Shown one piece after another: positions 38,339 through 46,570 of a stretch of 64,000 nt of DNA. Position 1 is the first letter of the stretch; each line of letters opens with the position of its first letter. The notes beneath the pieces were generated by a model. The model saw only the letters and a list, made by a program, of their open reading frames with translations, did no database searches and had not been told where the DNA came from. The position numbers and the translations under genes are program-made. This DNA is from Candidatus Curtissbacteria bacterium (GTDB lineage: Bacteria > Patescibacteria > Microgenomatia > Curtissbacterales > GWA2-41-24), in contig JAUSJC010000005.1 in the NCBI GenBank assembly GCA_030647775.1, positions 1 to 64,000 of the forward strand. The letters are read 5' to 3'.

Positions 38339-39328
38339 ATGTCTGATTATCTTAAAACACAAATCGCCGACTTGGACCGAAAAATCGTCGAAGCCGAAAA
38401 GCTTTTGGCAGACCCTGATATGGCTGACCTTGCCCAAGAGGAGCTGGGAAAACTCCGCGAACAAAAATCTCAGCTTGAGTCATCTGTCATTGCAAGCATT
38501 GCCCCGCCTGCCGGACGGGCAGGGAAGCAATCAAATGACGAGATTGCCGCGTCCCCGCCAACATCTAACGAAGTTGTGGCGGGGACTCGCAATGACGGAA
38601 ACTCAGCAATTTTGGAAATCCGCGCCGCCGCCGGCGGTGACGAAGCCGGCCTTTTTGCCGGCGATCTGGCCCGCATGTACACCAGGTTTGCCGCCTCACA
38701 AAAATGGAAAGTCGAAGAACTGGATAAAAACGAAGGCGGCATCGGCAATATTAAAGAAATCATATATAAGCTTACCGGCCACGGCGTTTTTGAAAAACTG
38801 AAATATGAATCCGGTGTCCACAGGGTCCAGCGGGTTCCCAAAACCGAATCTTCCGGCCGTATCCATACATCAACCGCCACTGTCGCGGTCCTTGCCGAAG
38901 TTGCCCCAACCCAAGTCGTTATAAACCCCGCCGATATCCAGTTTGAAGCGTTCCGCGCCGGCGGCCACGGAGGTCAAAATGTTAATAAAGTCTCAACCGC
39001 TGTCCGCATAAAACATATCCCAAGCGGCATCATTGTCAAAGCCTCGACCGAAAGAGCCCAAGGCCAAAACCGCGCAATCGCCTTAGAACTACTCCGATCC
39101 CGCATTTTCCAAATGGAGGAAGAAAAACGCCTTTCCCAAATCTCCGGATCGCGCGCGAGCCAGCTTGGTTCGGGCGACAGGAGCGAAAAGATTCGTACTT
39201 ACAACTTTCCGCAGGATCGGGTCACAGACCATAGGACAGGCAAATCGTATCACAATATCGAGAGCATTCTCAATGGGAATTTAGAAAAAATAACCGAAGA
39301 CTTACAAAATATAACCCGGGGAAATTAA
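38339..39328 (+). CDS. prfA: Peptide chain release factor 1
   Basis: 329 residues from the ATG at 38339. It ends translation at UAA/UAG. GGQ loop in AGGHGGQNVNKVSTAVRI; the codon-reading loop RVPKTESSGRIHTS has the PxT tripeptide of RF1. Domain 1 is short, and residues about 51-88 are a long insertion (PPAGRAGKQSNDEIAAS ... GTRNDG). It is built from nested palindromes: an ATTGC..GCAAT pair enclosing CCTGCCGGACGGGCAGG and a CCCCGCC/GGCGGGG pair. The stop overlaps that of the convergent MFS gene by four bases. Confidence 0.96.
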   Translation: MSDYLKTQIADLDRKIVEAEKLLADPDMADLAQEELGKLREQKSQLESSVIASIAPPAGRAGKQSNDEIAASPPTSNEVVAGTRNDGNSAILEIRAAAGGDEAGLFAGDLARMYTRFAASQKWKVEELDKNEGGIGNIKEIIYKLTGHGVFEKLKYESGVHRVQRVPKTESSGRIHTSTATVAVLAEVAPTQVVINPADIQFEAFRAGGHGGQNVNKVSTAVRIKHIPSGIIVKASTERAQGQNRAIALELLRSRIFQMEEEKRLSQISGSRASQLGSGDRSEKIRTYNFPQDRVTDHRTGKSYHNIESILNGNLEKITEDLQNITRGN

Positions 39329-40677
39329 CCCTCTGCCAGTCTCAAAAATTTTGGTGAAAAGTGCGCCAGAAACCATTCCCCCCGGAAACCGATAAAGGAC
39401 GCCAGAACAATAACAATCCCGGCAGCTGTCATGGCCTGCGTTACACCGAAAATATCGGCCACAGCTCCGGCAATTAAGGAAGGAAACACCACACTTACAG
39501 AAGTTAAAAAAACCCAAGAGGCAAATACGCGTCCGCGATAGGCACTTCGGGTGTGTTTCTGTAAACTGGTCTGGGCAGGAATTATTATCTGCGCCGCCCC
39601 AAAACCCATAATTAAAGAAAATATCGAAACCCAGAAAGAAACTGTAAATGCCTTGGAAAACGGCCTGATATGACTAACCAGAAATTCCCCGTGCGCCAGG
39701 TTTCTACCAATAACAGGGGTCAAGGCCATTAAAATTAAGGCCGCACCGCAGATTAGAAGACCGCGCACAACAAGCGTCCTGATTGGAATCTTGTTCCAAA
39801 ATTTCACTGTTAAATATGCGCTGAAAAGTGCACCAATCCCCAGCGGCATCAAAATAATTATCGAAGCGTCGGTTGCCTCAATTTTTAAAACCTGTTCCAT
39901 GAAACCGGGCGCCAAAGCCGCTACCGTCGAAAATGCCGCCTGCACAAACGAAAGGATCACGATCGAAATCCAAATGCGGTTATCGGAAAAAATAAATCTC
40001 AATCCCATAGCGGCATGCTTCTTGGAAAGCACAATGAGGCCAATAATCCCCTCTTTCCGGTGGTATGCCATATGCGCTTCCGGCGGCAACGCAGGCAGCG
40101 CTCTCCTTACAAAAAAAGTGGCGAGCATCGCCGCTGATCCAAAAATAAAAATCGGGTTATAGCCGAAATTGGCAACAATTGGCCCTGCCAATGAAGCGCC
40201 TATAATTAGGGCCGCGGTCGGGGTAAATTGGAAAAGGGCGTTTGCCGCAAATAAATCCCCCCTTGGAACAATCGTAGGTAGTGCCGCCGCCTCTGCCGGC
40301 ATAAAAAACTGGAAGAAAATGTTTAAAAGAAATGCCACGGCCAGAATCAAAGCGACTTTATCCTGAACCGGTAGAAAAAGAAGCATTGCTATCCCAATCC
40401 CGATATCCGTTGCCAGAAGAATTTTCCGTTTATCAAACCTGTCAGCAACAACGCCGGCAAAGATTCCGAAAATGATAACCGGCAGCATTGTCATTAAAAT
40501 AAAGGTCGCCGCAATTATGTTGGAATTCGTTAACCTAAACACCAAAATAATCAAAGAAACATTAAGCATATTGTAGGAAAGCTGCAGAAGAATCTGGTTA
40601 ATCCATAACGTCATAAATGGACGATTTTTAAAAACCTTCCTGAAAGAAACCTGGTTTTTTGCCTTTGGTCCTCTCAC
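39325..40677 (-). CDS. Major facilitator superfamily transporter
   Basis: 450 residues, twelve membrane helices. MFS motif A-like loop GVVADRFDKRKILL between helices 2 and 3. Layout resembles MFS_3 / enterobactin-exporter-like proteins (FFQFFMPAEAAALPTIVPRGDLFAANAL). Likely exporter; substrate unknown. Its start overlaps the HtrA stop as ATGA, so it closes the CTP protease-HtrA-MFS operon. Confidence 0.92.
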   Translation of the reverse strand: MRGPKAKNQVSFRKVFKNRPFMTLWINQILLQLSYNMLNVSLIILVFRLTNSNIIAATFILMTMLPVIIFGIFAGVVADRFDKRKILLATDIGIGIAMLLFLPVQDKVALILAVAFLLNIFFQFFMPAEAAALPTIVPRGDLFAANALFQFTPTAALIIGASLAGPIVANFGYNPIFIFGSAAMLATFFVRRALPALPPEAHMAYHRKEGIIGLIVLSKKHAAMGLRFIFSDNRIWISIVILSFVQAAFSTVAALAPGFMEQVLKIEATDASIIILMPLGIGALFSAYLTVKFWNKIPIRTLVVRGLLICGAALILMALTPVIGRNLAHGEFLVSHIRPFSKAFTVSFWVSIFSLIMGFGAAQIIIPAQTSLQKHTRSAYRGRVFASWVFLTSVSVVFPSLIAGAVADIFGVTQAMTAAGIVIVLASFIGFRGEWFLAHFSPKFLRLAEG

Positions 40678-41798
40678 TGGGTTGAAGCCTCTTTTAAAGT
40701 AGCGGTCAAATCTATGGTTTGTCCCACGCGAAATAGCCGTATCTTAACCGTGTCCCCAACCTTTTTTGTACGGATGATTGAAGAAAGAGTATTTTCATCA
40801 GTTAATTTACGTCCGTCAAGCTGGGTAATAATATCTCCGACTTTTATCCCCGCGGCAAAAGCCCCGGAACCGGCAATAACACTCCTAACAAGTTCCCCTT
40901 CCGGGACCTCATTTAAAAGCGCCACGTCTCGGGGAATATGAGTATACGTCACCCCAAGTTGCGGCCTGGAAATTTTGCCGCCGGAGGATTTAAAGTCGTC
41001 AATCAGCTGTTTGGCAATATTAATTTTTATCGCAAAACCGATATTTTGGGCATCGGCAATAGCCGTATCAATAGCAATAACCTGCCCCAAAATATTAACC
41101 AGGGGTCCCCCGGAATTACCCGGGTTAATCGCCGCGTCGGTCTGCACCAGATCATCGAGTTTTTCGGCAACCCCCGTTAAGGGGTCGATGGGAGAAACTC
41201 CCCGGCCCAAACCCGAAACGACACCGGTTGTCACCGTATTTTCAAATTGTCCAAGAGCGTTTCCAATAGCAATTACTTTTTGCCCGACCTTCAATTTATC
41301 TGAATCACCAAAATCAACCGGGATAAGATCCGTCGCCTCCACCTTAATAATTGCCAAATCGTTAAAAGGGTCCCGGTTGATTTGTGTTACCGGCATCTTT
41401 TTTTCCAGCCCGTTTTTATCGCGGGTTATGGCAATGTACTTCTCCCCTTCTTGGGCAACTACATGTTTATTGGTAAGGATTAACCCGTCTTTCGAAACCA
41501 CAAACCCCGTCCCTATTCCCGACTGCTTACTGGTTGGCTGGGAAAACCCAAATAGTGGATCAAACAGCTGCCTGTTTTCAACAGCGATTGAAACAACGGA
41601 CGGTGAAACTTTTTGGACGGCATCAATAACTGCCGACTCTTCATCAATTACCCTAACCGTCTGCGACAGGTTGTTTAGAGGCACGCTTGGCAAGGTCTTT
41701 CCGAAACCCCGCAGCGCCGCAAATGTGCTGACCACACCAAGAGCAAAAACCAAAAGTATTAGACTGGGTTTTTTAAACTTTACAAACTCAAGCTTCAT
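40674..41798 (-). CDS. HtrA/DegP-type serine protease with PDZ domain
   Basis: 374 residues. N-terminal anchor helix (SLILLVFALGVVSTFAAL), trypsin-like domain with His in TNKHVVAQ, Asp in PFNDLAIIKV and Ser in DAAINPGNSGGPLVN, then one PDZ domain (GELVRSVIAGSGAFAAGIKVGDIITQLDG). Extracytoplasmic quality-control protease. It lies 13 bases after the C-terminal-processing protease gene; the two probably work together on envelope proteins. Confidence 0.95.
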   Translation of the reverse strand: MKLEFVKFKKPSLILLVFALGVVSTFAALRGFGKTLPSVPLNNLSQTVRVIDEESAVIDAVQKVSPSVVSIAVENRQLFDPLFGFSQPTSKQSGIGTGFVVSKDGLILTNKHVVAQEGEKYIAITRDKNGLEKKMPVTQINRDPFNDLAIIKVEATDLIPVDFGDSDKLKVGQKVIAIGNALGQFENTVTTGVVSGLGRGVSPIDPLTGVAEKLDDLVQTDAAINPGNSGGPLVNILGQVIAIDTAIADAQNIGFAIKINIAKQLIDDFKSSGGKISRPQLGVTYTHIPRDVALLNEVPEGELVRSVIAGSGAFAAGIKVGDIITQLDGRKLTDENTLSSIIRTKKVGDTVKIRLFRVGQTIDLTATLKEASTQ

Positions 41799-41811
41799 GA
41801 AATGATTTGGA

Positions 41812-43056
41812 TCAAAAGAGCTCTAGGGCTTTTTCCAGTTGCGTATCTAATTTGTCGTCTGCCTTAGGTTCAATTATAACATCCGGCGTAATCCCTACGC
41901 TGTTTATTGATGTCCCGTTTGGCGTCAGCCACTTTGCAAAAGTAACATGGAGTGAAGAGCCGCCGGCAAACGGCACGACGTCCTGCACGCTCCCCTTGCC
42001 AAAAGTCTTCTCACCAATAAGTTTCCCGCGGTTGTTGTCTTTGACTGCACCCGAAAAAATCTCAGCAGCCGATGCCGAGCCGCCGTTAACCAGAACCGAA
42101 AGAGGCACCGAAAGCAATTTCCCTGTGTGATCCGCGCCAAGCGCCGTCACCGTCCCATCAGAAGTTTCTTGCTTTACAACTGTCCCCGAAATAAATTCAC
42201 TTGCCACATGGATTCCCGAAGTAAGTAACCCGCCCGGGTTATTGCGCATATCAACAATTACCCCATAAACTTTATTGGAAATAATATCGGAAACCGCGCT
42301 GTCCCATTCAGTGTCTGTCGTGTCTCCGAATCGTGAAATATGGATAACCCCGATTTTCCCCTTTTTGCTGTCTTTGTATTCCACTTCTACGCTTTTAACT
42401 GTAATTTGCGCCCGCTCGATTTCTTTTTCATAAGGCTTATCGGCTCCTTCGCGCATCAAAGTCAGCTTTACTTTTGTTCCCAACTTACCGCGGATCAAAT
42501 CAACTGCCTCCGGCAGTGTTATATCGAAAGTATCCTTATTGCCGATCTTGAGAATAAGGTCTTTAGGCTTAACCCCTGCCGCCTCGGCCGGCGTTCCCTT
42601 GAGTGGAGCAATAACGACTAAACGCTTGTCCTTATTAAAACCGATTTGAATTCCCACACCCTGATAACTTCCGGCCAGTTCTTCCGTAATTGCCTGGTTC
42701 TGCTTTGGGTCCAAAAATACCGTATAAGGGTCGCCAAGCGACTTTACCATTCCCGCAATTGCCCCATACAAAATCTTCTGTCCGTCAATGGCGGTCTTGT
42801 CCAAATACTTTTGGGGCAAAGTATCAAAAACCCTCCAGAAAAGCGAAAAATCTACGTTCTGGTAGGCCGCCGGTGTCTGGTTGGCAAAAGTAATGTTCGG
42901 GATAAAACCTTTTTTATCAATTGCCACCTTCTTCTGTCCCAAGGCAAAGCCCAGAGCAAAGAAAATTAGCCCAACCATAAAAAATTGGATAACAAAATTT
43001 AAAACTCCTGAAGATTTTTTAGAAGAGGAGATCTTTGGGATTTGCAAATTGACCAT
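41812..43056 (-). CDS. C-terminal processing protease (S41)
   Basis: 414 residues. Membrane anchor (about 22-45), PDZ domain (GVGIQIGFNKDKRLVVIAPLKGTPAEAAGVKPKDLILKIG in part) and the S41 catalytic core with Ser in NGGSASAAEIFSGAVKD and Lys in GEKTFGKGSVQ. It cuts proteins after C-terminal residues outside the membrane. First gene of the operon with HtrA and the MFS transporter. Confidence 0.95.
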   Translation of the reverse strand: MVNLQIPKISSSKKSSGVLNFVIQFFMVGLIFFALGFALGQKKVAIDKKGFIPNITFANQTPAAYQNVDFSLFWRVFDTLPQKYLDKTAIDGQKILYGAIAGMVKSLGDPYTVFLDPKQNQAITEELAGSYQGVGIQIGFNKDKRLVVIAPLKGTPAEAAGVKPKDLILKIGNKDTFDITLPEAVDLIRGKLGTKVKLTLMREGADKPYEKEIERAQITVKSVEVEYKDSKKGKIGVIHISRFGDTTDTEWDSAVSDIISNKVYGVIVDMRNNPGGLLTSGIHVASEFISGTVVKQETSDGTVTALGADHTGKLLSVPLSVLVNGGSASAAEIFSGAVKDNNRGKLIGEKTFGKGSVQDVVPFAGGSSLHVTFAKWLTPNGTSINSVGITPDVIIEPKADDKLDTQLEKALELF

Positions 43057-43083
43057 AATTTCGAATTTGAGAGAAATTACAAG

Positions 43084-43200
43084 CTCTCTTATGCTTTAAT
43101 TTCGAGCTTGCGAGAAACAAGCTCTCTTATTGTACCCGCATCGATAGATGCAAATCCAGACCTGATACTTACTTCTCTGAAGGAGAATAAGCTCTCTTAT
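43084..43200. repeat. AAGCTCTCTTAT repeat cluster
   Basis: Three copies of (C/A)AAGCTCTCTTAT between S41 and rpsR (about 43081, 43119 and 43190), with TCGAGCTTGCGAGAA between the first two. Other copies: 19174 and 19247 behind the TPR gene, and 25886 in reverse. Confidence 0.7.
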
Positions 43201-43215
43201 ACCTAATACGTTACT

Positions 43216-43443
43216 TTATCCCTGCACAAATGGTAAAAACGCTAAAACTCTTGCCCTTTTAATACCGCTGGTTATTTGCCTTTGATGCTTGGCACAAATT
43301 CCGGTTCTTGCACGGGATTGAATTTTACCGCGTTCTGAAAGGTGTCTCCGAAGAAGCACCGTGTCTTTATAATCTACAGTCGTGCCTGAAGCACATAAAG
43401 GACAGTTTTTGGCTCTTTTTAATCTGGCAATTATTCTTTGCAT
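43216..43443 (-). CDS. rpsR: 30S ribosomal protein bS18
   Basis: 75 residues. DYKDTVLLRRHLSERGKIQSRARTG and AKHQRQITSGIKRARVLAFLPF are the family signature. N-terminal CPLC and a later Cys (GICAKHQ) could bind zinc. Third gene of the rpsF-ssb-rpsR operon, the standard bacterial order. The 85 bases before it are a GACTAA-type simple repeat. Confidence 0.97.
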   Translation of the reverse strand: MQRIIARLKRAKNCPLCASGTTVDYKDTVLLRRHLSERGKIQSRARTGICAKHQRQITSGIKRARVLAFLPFVQG

Positions 43444-43528
43444 GTTTTAATTTTGACTAATGACTAAAGACAAATGACTAAAGTTATAAATTTTTGCCTC
43501 AGTCGTTAGTCCTTCGTCTTTCGACGAC

Positions 43529-44149
43529 TCAAAACGGTAAGTCGTCTAAATCTACCTTTTGATCTTCTTCGTTCGTCTTCGGCTCTCCGCCAGTCTTCGA
43601 CCCTGAGGGCTCAGACCCCGAATGGGCTGGCGGATCTTCGTTTTTGGCTGCCTTCACTGCCCTTTTGGGTTTATCTTCTGCACCGCCTGCTTCAGCAGAA
43701 ACTTTCTCCCCGCCATCCGCCGGTGCTTTCTCTTCGGCGTCCTCGGCGTCCAAAACCTCTTCCGCAGGACTACCCGCAGCACCCTCTGCTGTCCCCACCC
43801 CATAACCCGGTCTCGAATCCAAAATTCTCATGTCGTCAATTACCACCTCTGTCGTCTGGCGGTTTTGACCATCCGGGGTTTCCCAGCTTCTTGTTTGCAG
43901 CCTTCCCTCAACATAGACTTTGCGGCCTTTGGTCAAAAGCTGTGAACAAAGCTCTGCCAGCTTACCCCAGGAAACAATTTTAGAAAATTCCACTTCCTCT
44001 TTTTTCTGCCCGTCGGAAGATGTATAAACCCTGTTTGTCGCAACGCCAAACGAACAAACCGCGGCTCCGGATGGCGTATACCTTAACTCCGGATCCCGCG
44101 TTAAATTCCCGATCAAAAGTACTTTGTTAAGTGATGCCCTACTTGCCAT
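43529..44149 (-). CDS. ssb: Single-stranded DNA-binding protein
   Basis: 206 residues. N-terminal OB fold (LNKVLLIGNLTRDPELRYTPSGAAVCSFGVATNR, VEGRLQTRSWE), a long acidic linker, and the C-terminal partner-binding tip DLDDLPF. Residues about 173-191 in the linker (PAHSGSEPSGSKTGGEP) come from a CCAGTC...GACTGG-like imperfect palindrome around GACCCTGAGGGCTCAGACC. Expected position between rpsF and rpsR. Confidence 0.97.
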   Translation of the reverse strand: MASRASLNKVLLIGNLTRDPELRYTPSGAAVCSFGVATNRVYTSSDGQKKEEVEFSKIVSWGKLAELCSQLLTKGRKVYVEGRLQTRSWETPDGQNRQTTEVVIDDMRILDSRPGYGVGTAEGAAGSPAEEVLDAEDAEEKAPADGGEKVSAEAGGAEDKPKRAVKAAKNEDPPAHSGSEPSGSKTGGEPKTNEEDQKVDLDDLPF

Positions 44150-44155
44150 GATCTA

Positions 44156-44650
44156 CTACTTCTTTCCTTTTGCTTTTGGCGCTTTACTTGTCGATTTTAC
44201 CGGTTTTGCCTCTTTTTTGGAAGTTGTGACCTTAGTGGTAACTGTTACTTTCGGCTTAACCTCCACCTTCGGCTCTTCCTTCTTTTCACTTTGCCTGCCC
44301 GCCAAAGCCTTGGTGTCGGCGGGGCTTTCGACTTTGCCTGCCCGTCCCCCTGGCGGGACTTTCGACTTTGACTTTCTTTGCGGTTTTACTTTAATTAAGA
44401 GGTGTCTCAAAACCGCTTCCTGCTCCAGCCTTATCTTTCTATCAAGCGCCAAAATCTCTGCCGGATCCGCGTCAAAATTAAACAGGAAATATTCTGCCTC
44501 TGTTTGTTTGGCAATCTTATATGCCAGAGGCTTTTTGCCCATCTTTTCGCTTTTTACATTTTGGGCATTGGCTTCCTTCAAAAACTTCTCGACCCTCTCG
44601 AAAAGCGCCGCCGCGCCGTCAACAGTCCCAACAACAATAAGTTCGTACAT
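44156..44650 (-). CDS. rpsF: 30S ribosomal protein bS6 with repeat-built tail
   Basis: 164 residues from the ATG at 44650 (MYELIVVG); a GTG at 44671 is less likely. The first 90 residues are ordinary bS6 (GKKPLAYKIAKQTEAEYFLFNFDADPAEILALDRKIRLEQEAVLRHLL in part). The rest is a Lys/Pro/Thr tail. Residues about 89-122 are translated repeats: KSKSKV from the AAAGTC repeat, PPGGRAGK from a CCTGCCCG palindrome, and PADTKALAGRQ from a near-identical copy of the intergenic repeat at 6649-6682. Confidence 0.95.
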   Translation of the reverse strand: MYELIVVGTVDGAAALFERVEKFLKEANAQNVKSEKMGKKPLAYKIAKQTEAEYFLFNFDADPAEILALDRKIRLEQEAVLRHLLIKVKPQRKSKSKVPPGGRAGKVESPADTKALAGRQSEKKEEPKVEVKPKVTVTTKVTTSKKEAKPVKSTSKAPKAKGKK

Positions 44651-44664
44651 GGAGGAAATGATAT

Positions 44665-44691
44665 CAGACACCTAAGTTTAATTCAATAATT
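44665..44691 (-). other. Possible detached ychF-type tail
   Basis: The minus strand reads I-I-E-L-N-L-G-V-stop. The intact ychF at 45214 ends V-V-E-F-R-F-S-V-stop. Similar in pattern but only two residues and the stop are identical. It lies on the far side of TrpR-like module 3, in ychF orientation. Confidence 0.45.
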
Positions 44692-44722
44692 AAGGTTTAG
44701 CCTAATGATTCCTTTATCTGTC

Positions 44723-44755
44723 TTGACTCATACTAATATACTTGTATACTAGTAT
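44723..44755 (+). promoter_or_regulatory. Promoter and overlapping 26-bp dyad for TrpR-like gene 3
   Basis: TTGACT (44723-44728), a 16-base spacer, TATACT (44745-44750). A 26-base near-palindrome at 44730-44755 (outer ATACTA / TAGTAT, inner TATAC-TT-GTATA) covers the -10 box, so a bound repressor would block initiation. ATATACTTGTATAC recurs just past the gene's stop. Confidence 0.8.
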
Positions 44756-44757
44756 TT

Positions 44758-45189
44758 ATGCCCAGAGCATCTAAATACAAACTCACTACCACAAAATTAA
44801 CAGAACTCGAAAGCCATTTCTCTTATCTCATATCTTCTTTGAATAAACCTGGGGATATAAAATTGTTCTTTGATGAATTTTTAACAAGTGAAGAAAAACT
44901 AATGCTAACAAAGCGTCTGGTTCTTATAATGATGCTGAAAAGAGATTACCCGGATTATGTCTGTCAAGGCGCCCTCCATATCAGCTACGAAACTGTAAGG
45001 AATTACAAAATTTATCTCAACCATAAATCTCAAGCATTCGACAAAACAATAGATCGACTAATCAGTAGACAAAAAACTAGAGAGTTATTTGAAAAAATTG
45101 ATAAGGTTTTAAAACCGTTAGAACTCGCTCTAAAGTCTGGAACAAATATGAAGGCTCGAGCAAAATTCGCCTCGGGCGATTGGACTTAA
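44758..45189 (+). CDS. TrpR/YerC-family helix-turn-helix protein, module 3
   Basis: 143 residues. Core FLTSEEKLMLTKRLVLIMML followed by YPDYVCQGALHISYETVRNY, the same fold as modules 1 and 2 but strongly diverged. Lys/Arg-rich at both ends. The ATG lies three bases after the 26-base dyad. The dyad core ATATACTTGTATAC repeats four bases after the stop (45193-45210). The gene points toward ychF, whose stop is 24 bases away. A possible ychF-type spare tail lies upstream. The near-certain self-operator suggests autoregulation. Confidence 0.85.
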   Translation: MPRASKYKLTTTKLTELESHFSYLISSLNKPGDIKLFFDEFLTSEEKLMLTKRLVLIMMLKRDYPDYVCQGALHISYETVRNYKIYLNHKSQAFDKTIDRLISRQKTRELFEKIDKVLKPLELALKSGTNMKARAKFASGDWT

Positions 45190-45192
45190 CAC

Positions 45193-45210
45193 AGATATAC
45201 TTGTATACCT
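45193..45210. promoter_or_regulatory. Palindrome downstream of TrpR-like gene 3
   Basis: AGATATACTTGTATACCT, inverted repeat AG-TATAC-TT-GTATA-CT with one mismatched pair. It shares 14 consecutive bases with the operator upstream of the gene. Confidence 0.78.
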
Positions 45211-45213
45211 AGT

Positions 45214-46302
45214 TCAAACACTGAAACGAAATTCCACTACCATCCCGTCTTTTATCGCCTCTGTCTTCCCAATTGTTTTAATTTTCCCTTGATCTTTGGC
45301 GTTCTTCCACCCCCCACAACCCACAAGCTCTTCCCAATCTATTACTTCCGCCGCGATAAATCCCCTTTCAAAATCGGTATGGATTACTCCCGCCGCTTGT
45401 GGTGCCAATGCTCCTTTTTGAGTCGTCCAAGCACGAACTTCCTTCGGCCCGGCCGTAAGGAATGTAATCAGGCCTAAAGTTTCATAAGCCTTCTTTATTA
45501 ATATATTCAAGCCTGGCTCGGCAACTCCAAGCTCGGCTAGATACAACTTTTGCTCTTCCGCATCAAGACTCGCCAAATCTTCCTCCGTCTTGGCACATAT
45601 TCTCACTTCGTTGTCATTGCGAGGAGCTTGCGACGAAGCAATCTCTTCCTCGTCACTATTCAAAACAATGATGGATTTTTTAGTCGACAACAGTTGTAGA
45701 TCCTTTATCTTTTCCAGCTCATCATTATCCAAATTTTCCTCAAGCCACTTCCCTTGCTCAATCAGTCCTTTTGCTTTTTGAAGCACTGCAGCCGCCTGAT
45801 GTCTTGGATCTTGGACAGTAGCTGACCTTAATTCTTTGTTTAAAGTTTCAAGTCTCTTGTTTATTGTTTCTAAGTCTTTGAGCATCAGCTCCGTTTTTAA
45901 AACCTCAAGGTCGCTTTTTGGGTTCTCGCTCCCCGCCCGCACAATATCTTCATTCTTAAAATCCCTTAGGACAAAAACAATTACATCCACTTCGCGGATA
46001 TGAGAAAGGAATTGGTTACCCAACCCTTCACCAGAAGCGGCACCCTTAACCAAACCTGCAATGTCCACAAAAGAAACCGTCGCCGGAATTATCTTAAAGT
46101 TCGGACCCAAACCTTCTGTCTTCTCGACAATTTCTTTTAACTTTTCAAGCCGCTCATCCGGCACTTCGCAAACGCCGACGTTTGGCTCAATCGTCGCAAA
46201 CGGATAGTTAGCCGAAAGCGCCACCTGCTTCTTAAGAAGCGCATTAAAAAGCGTCGACTTCCCCACATTCGGAAGCCCAACAATTCCCACAGAAAGATTC
46301 AT
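45214..46302 (-). CDS. ychF: Ribosome-binding ATPase YchF
   Basis: 362 residues. Obg-family P-loop protein that hydrolyses ATP and binds ribosomes. G1 GLPNVGKSTLFNALL, G3 VDIAGLVKGA, coiled-coil middle, and C-terminal TGS domain (LITFLTAGPKEVRAWTTQKGALAPQAAGVIHTDFERGF in part). Residues about 217-233 (EEEIASSQAPRNDNEVR) are an in-frame ATTGCGAGGAG...GACGAAGCAATCTC repeat just after the G4-like VLNSDEE. TrpR-like module 3 adjoins its stop. Confidence 0.96.
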   Translation of the reverse strand: MNLSVGIVGLPNVGKSTLFNALLKKQVALSANYPFATIEPNVGVCEVPDERLEKLKEIVEKTEGLGPNFKIIPATVSFVDIAGLVKGAASGEGLGNQFLSHIREVDVIVFVLRDFKNEDIVRAGSENPKSDLEVLKTELMLKDLETINKRLETLNKELRSATVQDPRHQAAAVLQKAKGLIEQGKWLEENLDNDELEKIKDLQLLSTKKSIIVLNSDEEEIASSQAPRNDNEVRICAKTEEDLASLDAEEQKLYLAELGVAEPGLNILIKKAYETLGLITFLTAGPKEVRAWTTQKGALAPQAAGVIHTDFERGFIAAEVIDWEELVGCGGWKNAKDQGKIKTIGKTEAIKDGMVVEFRFSV

Positions 46303-46328
46303 CGTTCAACATTTTACCATCAAACATC

Positions 46329-46367
46329 TTGACAATACATACCCAGTGTTATAACATTGTAATAACA
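46329..46367 (+). promoter_or_regulatory. Promoter and operator of the AbrB-Doc module
   Basis: TTGACA (46329-46334), 17 bases, TAACAT (46352-46357). A 21-base near-palindrome, TGTTAT...ATAACA (46347-46367), covers the -10 and reaches the ATG at 46367, as expected for an autoregulated toxin-antitoxin operon. Confidence 0.7.
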
Positions 46368-46570
46368 TGATCCAGAAAACTATTCAGGTCGGAAATTCCA
46401 TCGCTGTAATTATCCCTAAAAAAGTTCTCGACGAAAAAAGCATCAAAGTTGGCGACGCTGTCAATTTTTCAGTCGATCCCGTTTTTACTGCGGATCGCGA
46501 AATCCACGCCCTCACGCAGAGATTGATAAAACAATACCGCAGTGCCCTCGAAGAACTCGCTTCTAGGTGA
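46367..46570 (+). CDS. AbrB/MazE-type antitoxin
   Basis: 67 residues. Swapped-hairpin AbrB domain (IQKTIQVGNSIAVIIPKKVLDEKSIKVGDAVNF), then a helical toxin-binding tail. It should neutralise the Doc-like partner and repress its own promoter through the dyad at 46347-46367. The stop overlaps the toxin start (GTGA). Confidence 0.88.
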   Translation: MIQKTIQVGNSIAVIIPKKVLDEKSIKVGDAVNFSVDPVFTADREIHALTQRLIKQYRSALEELASR

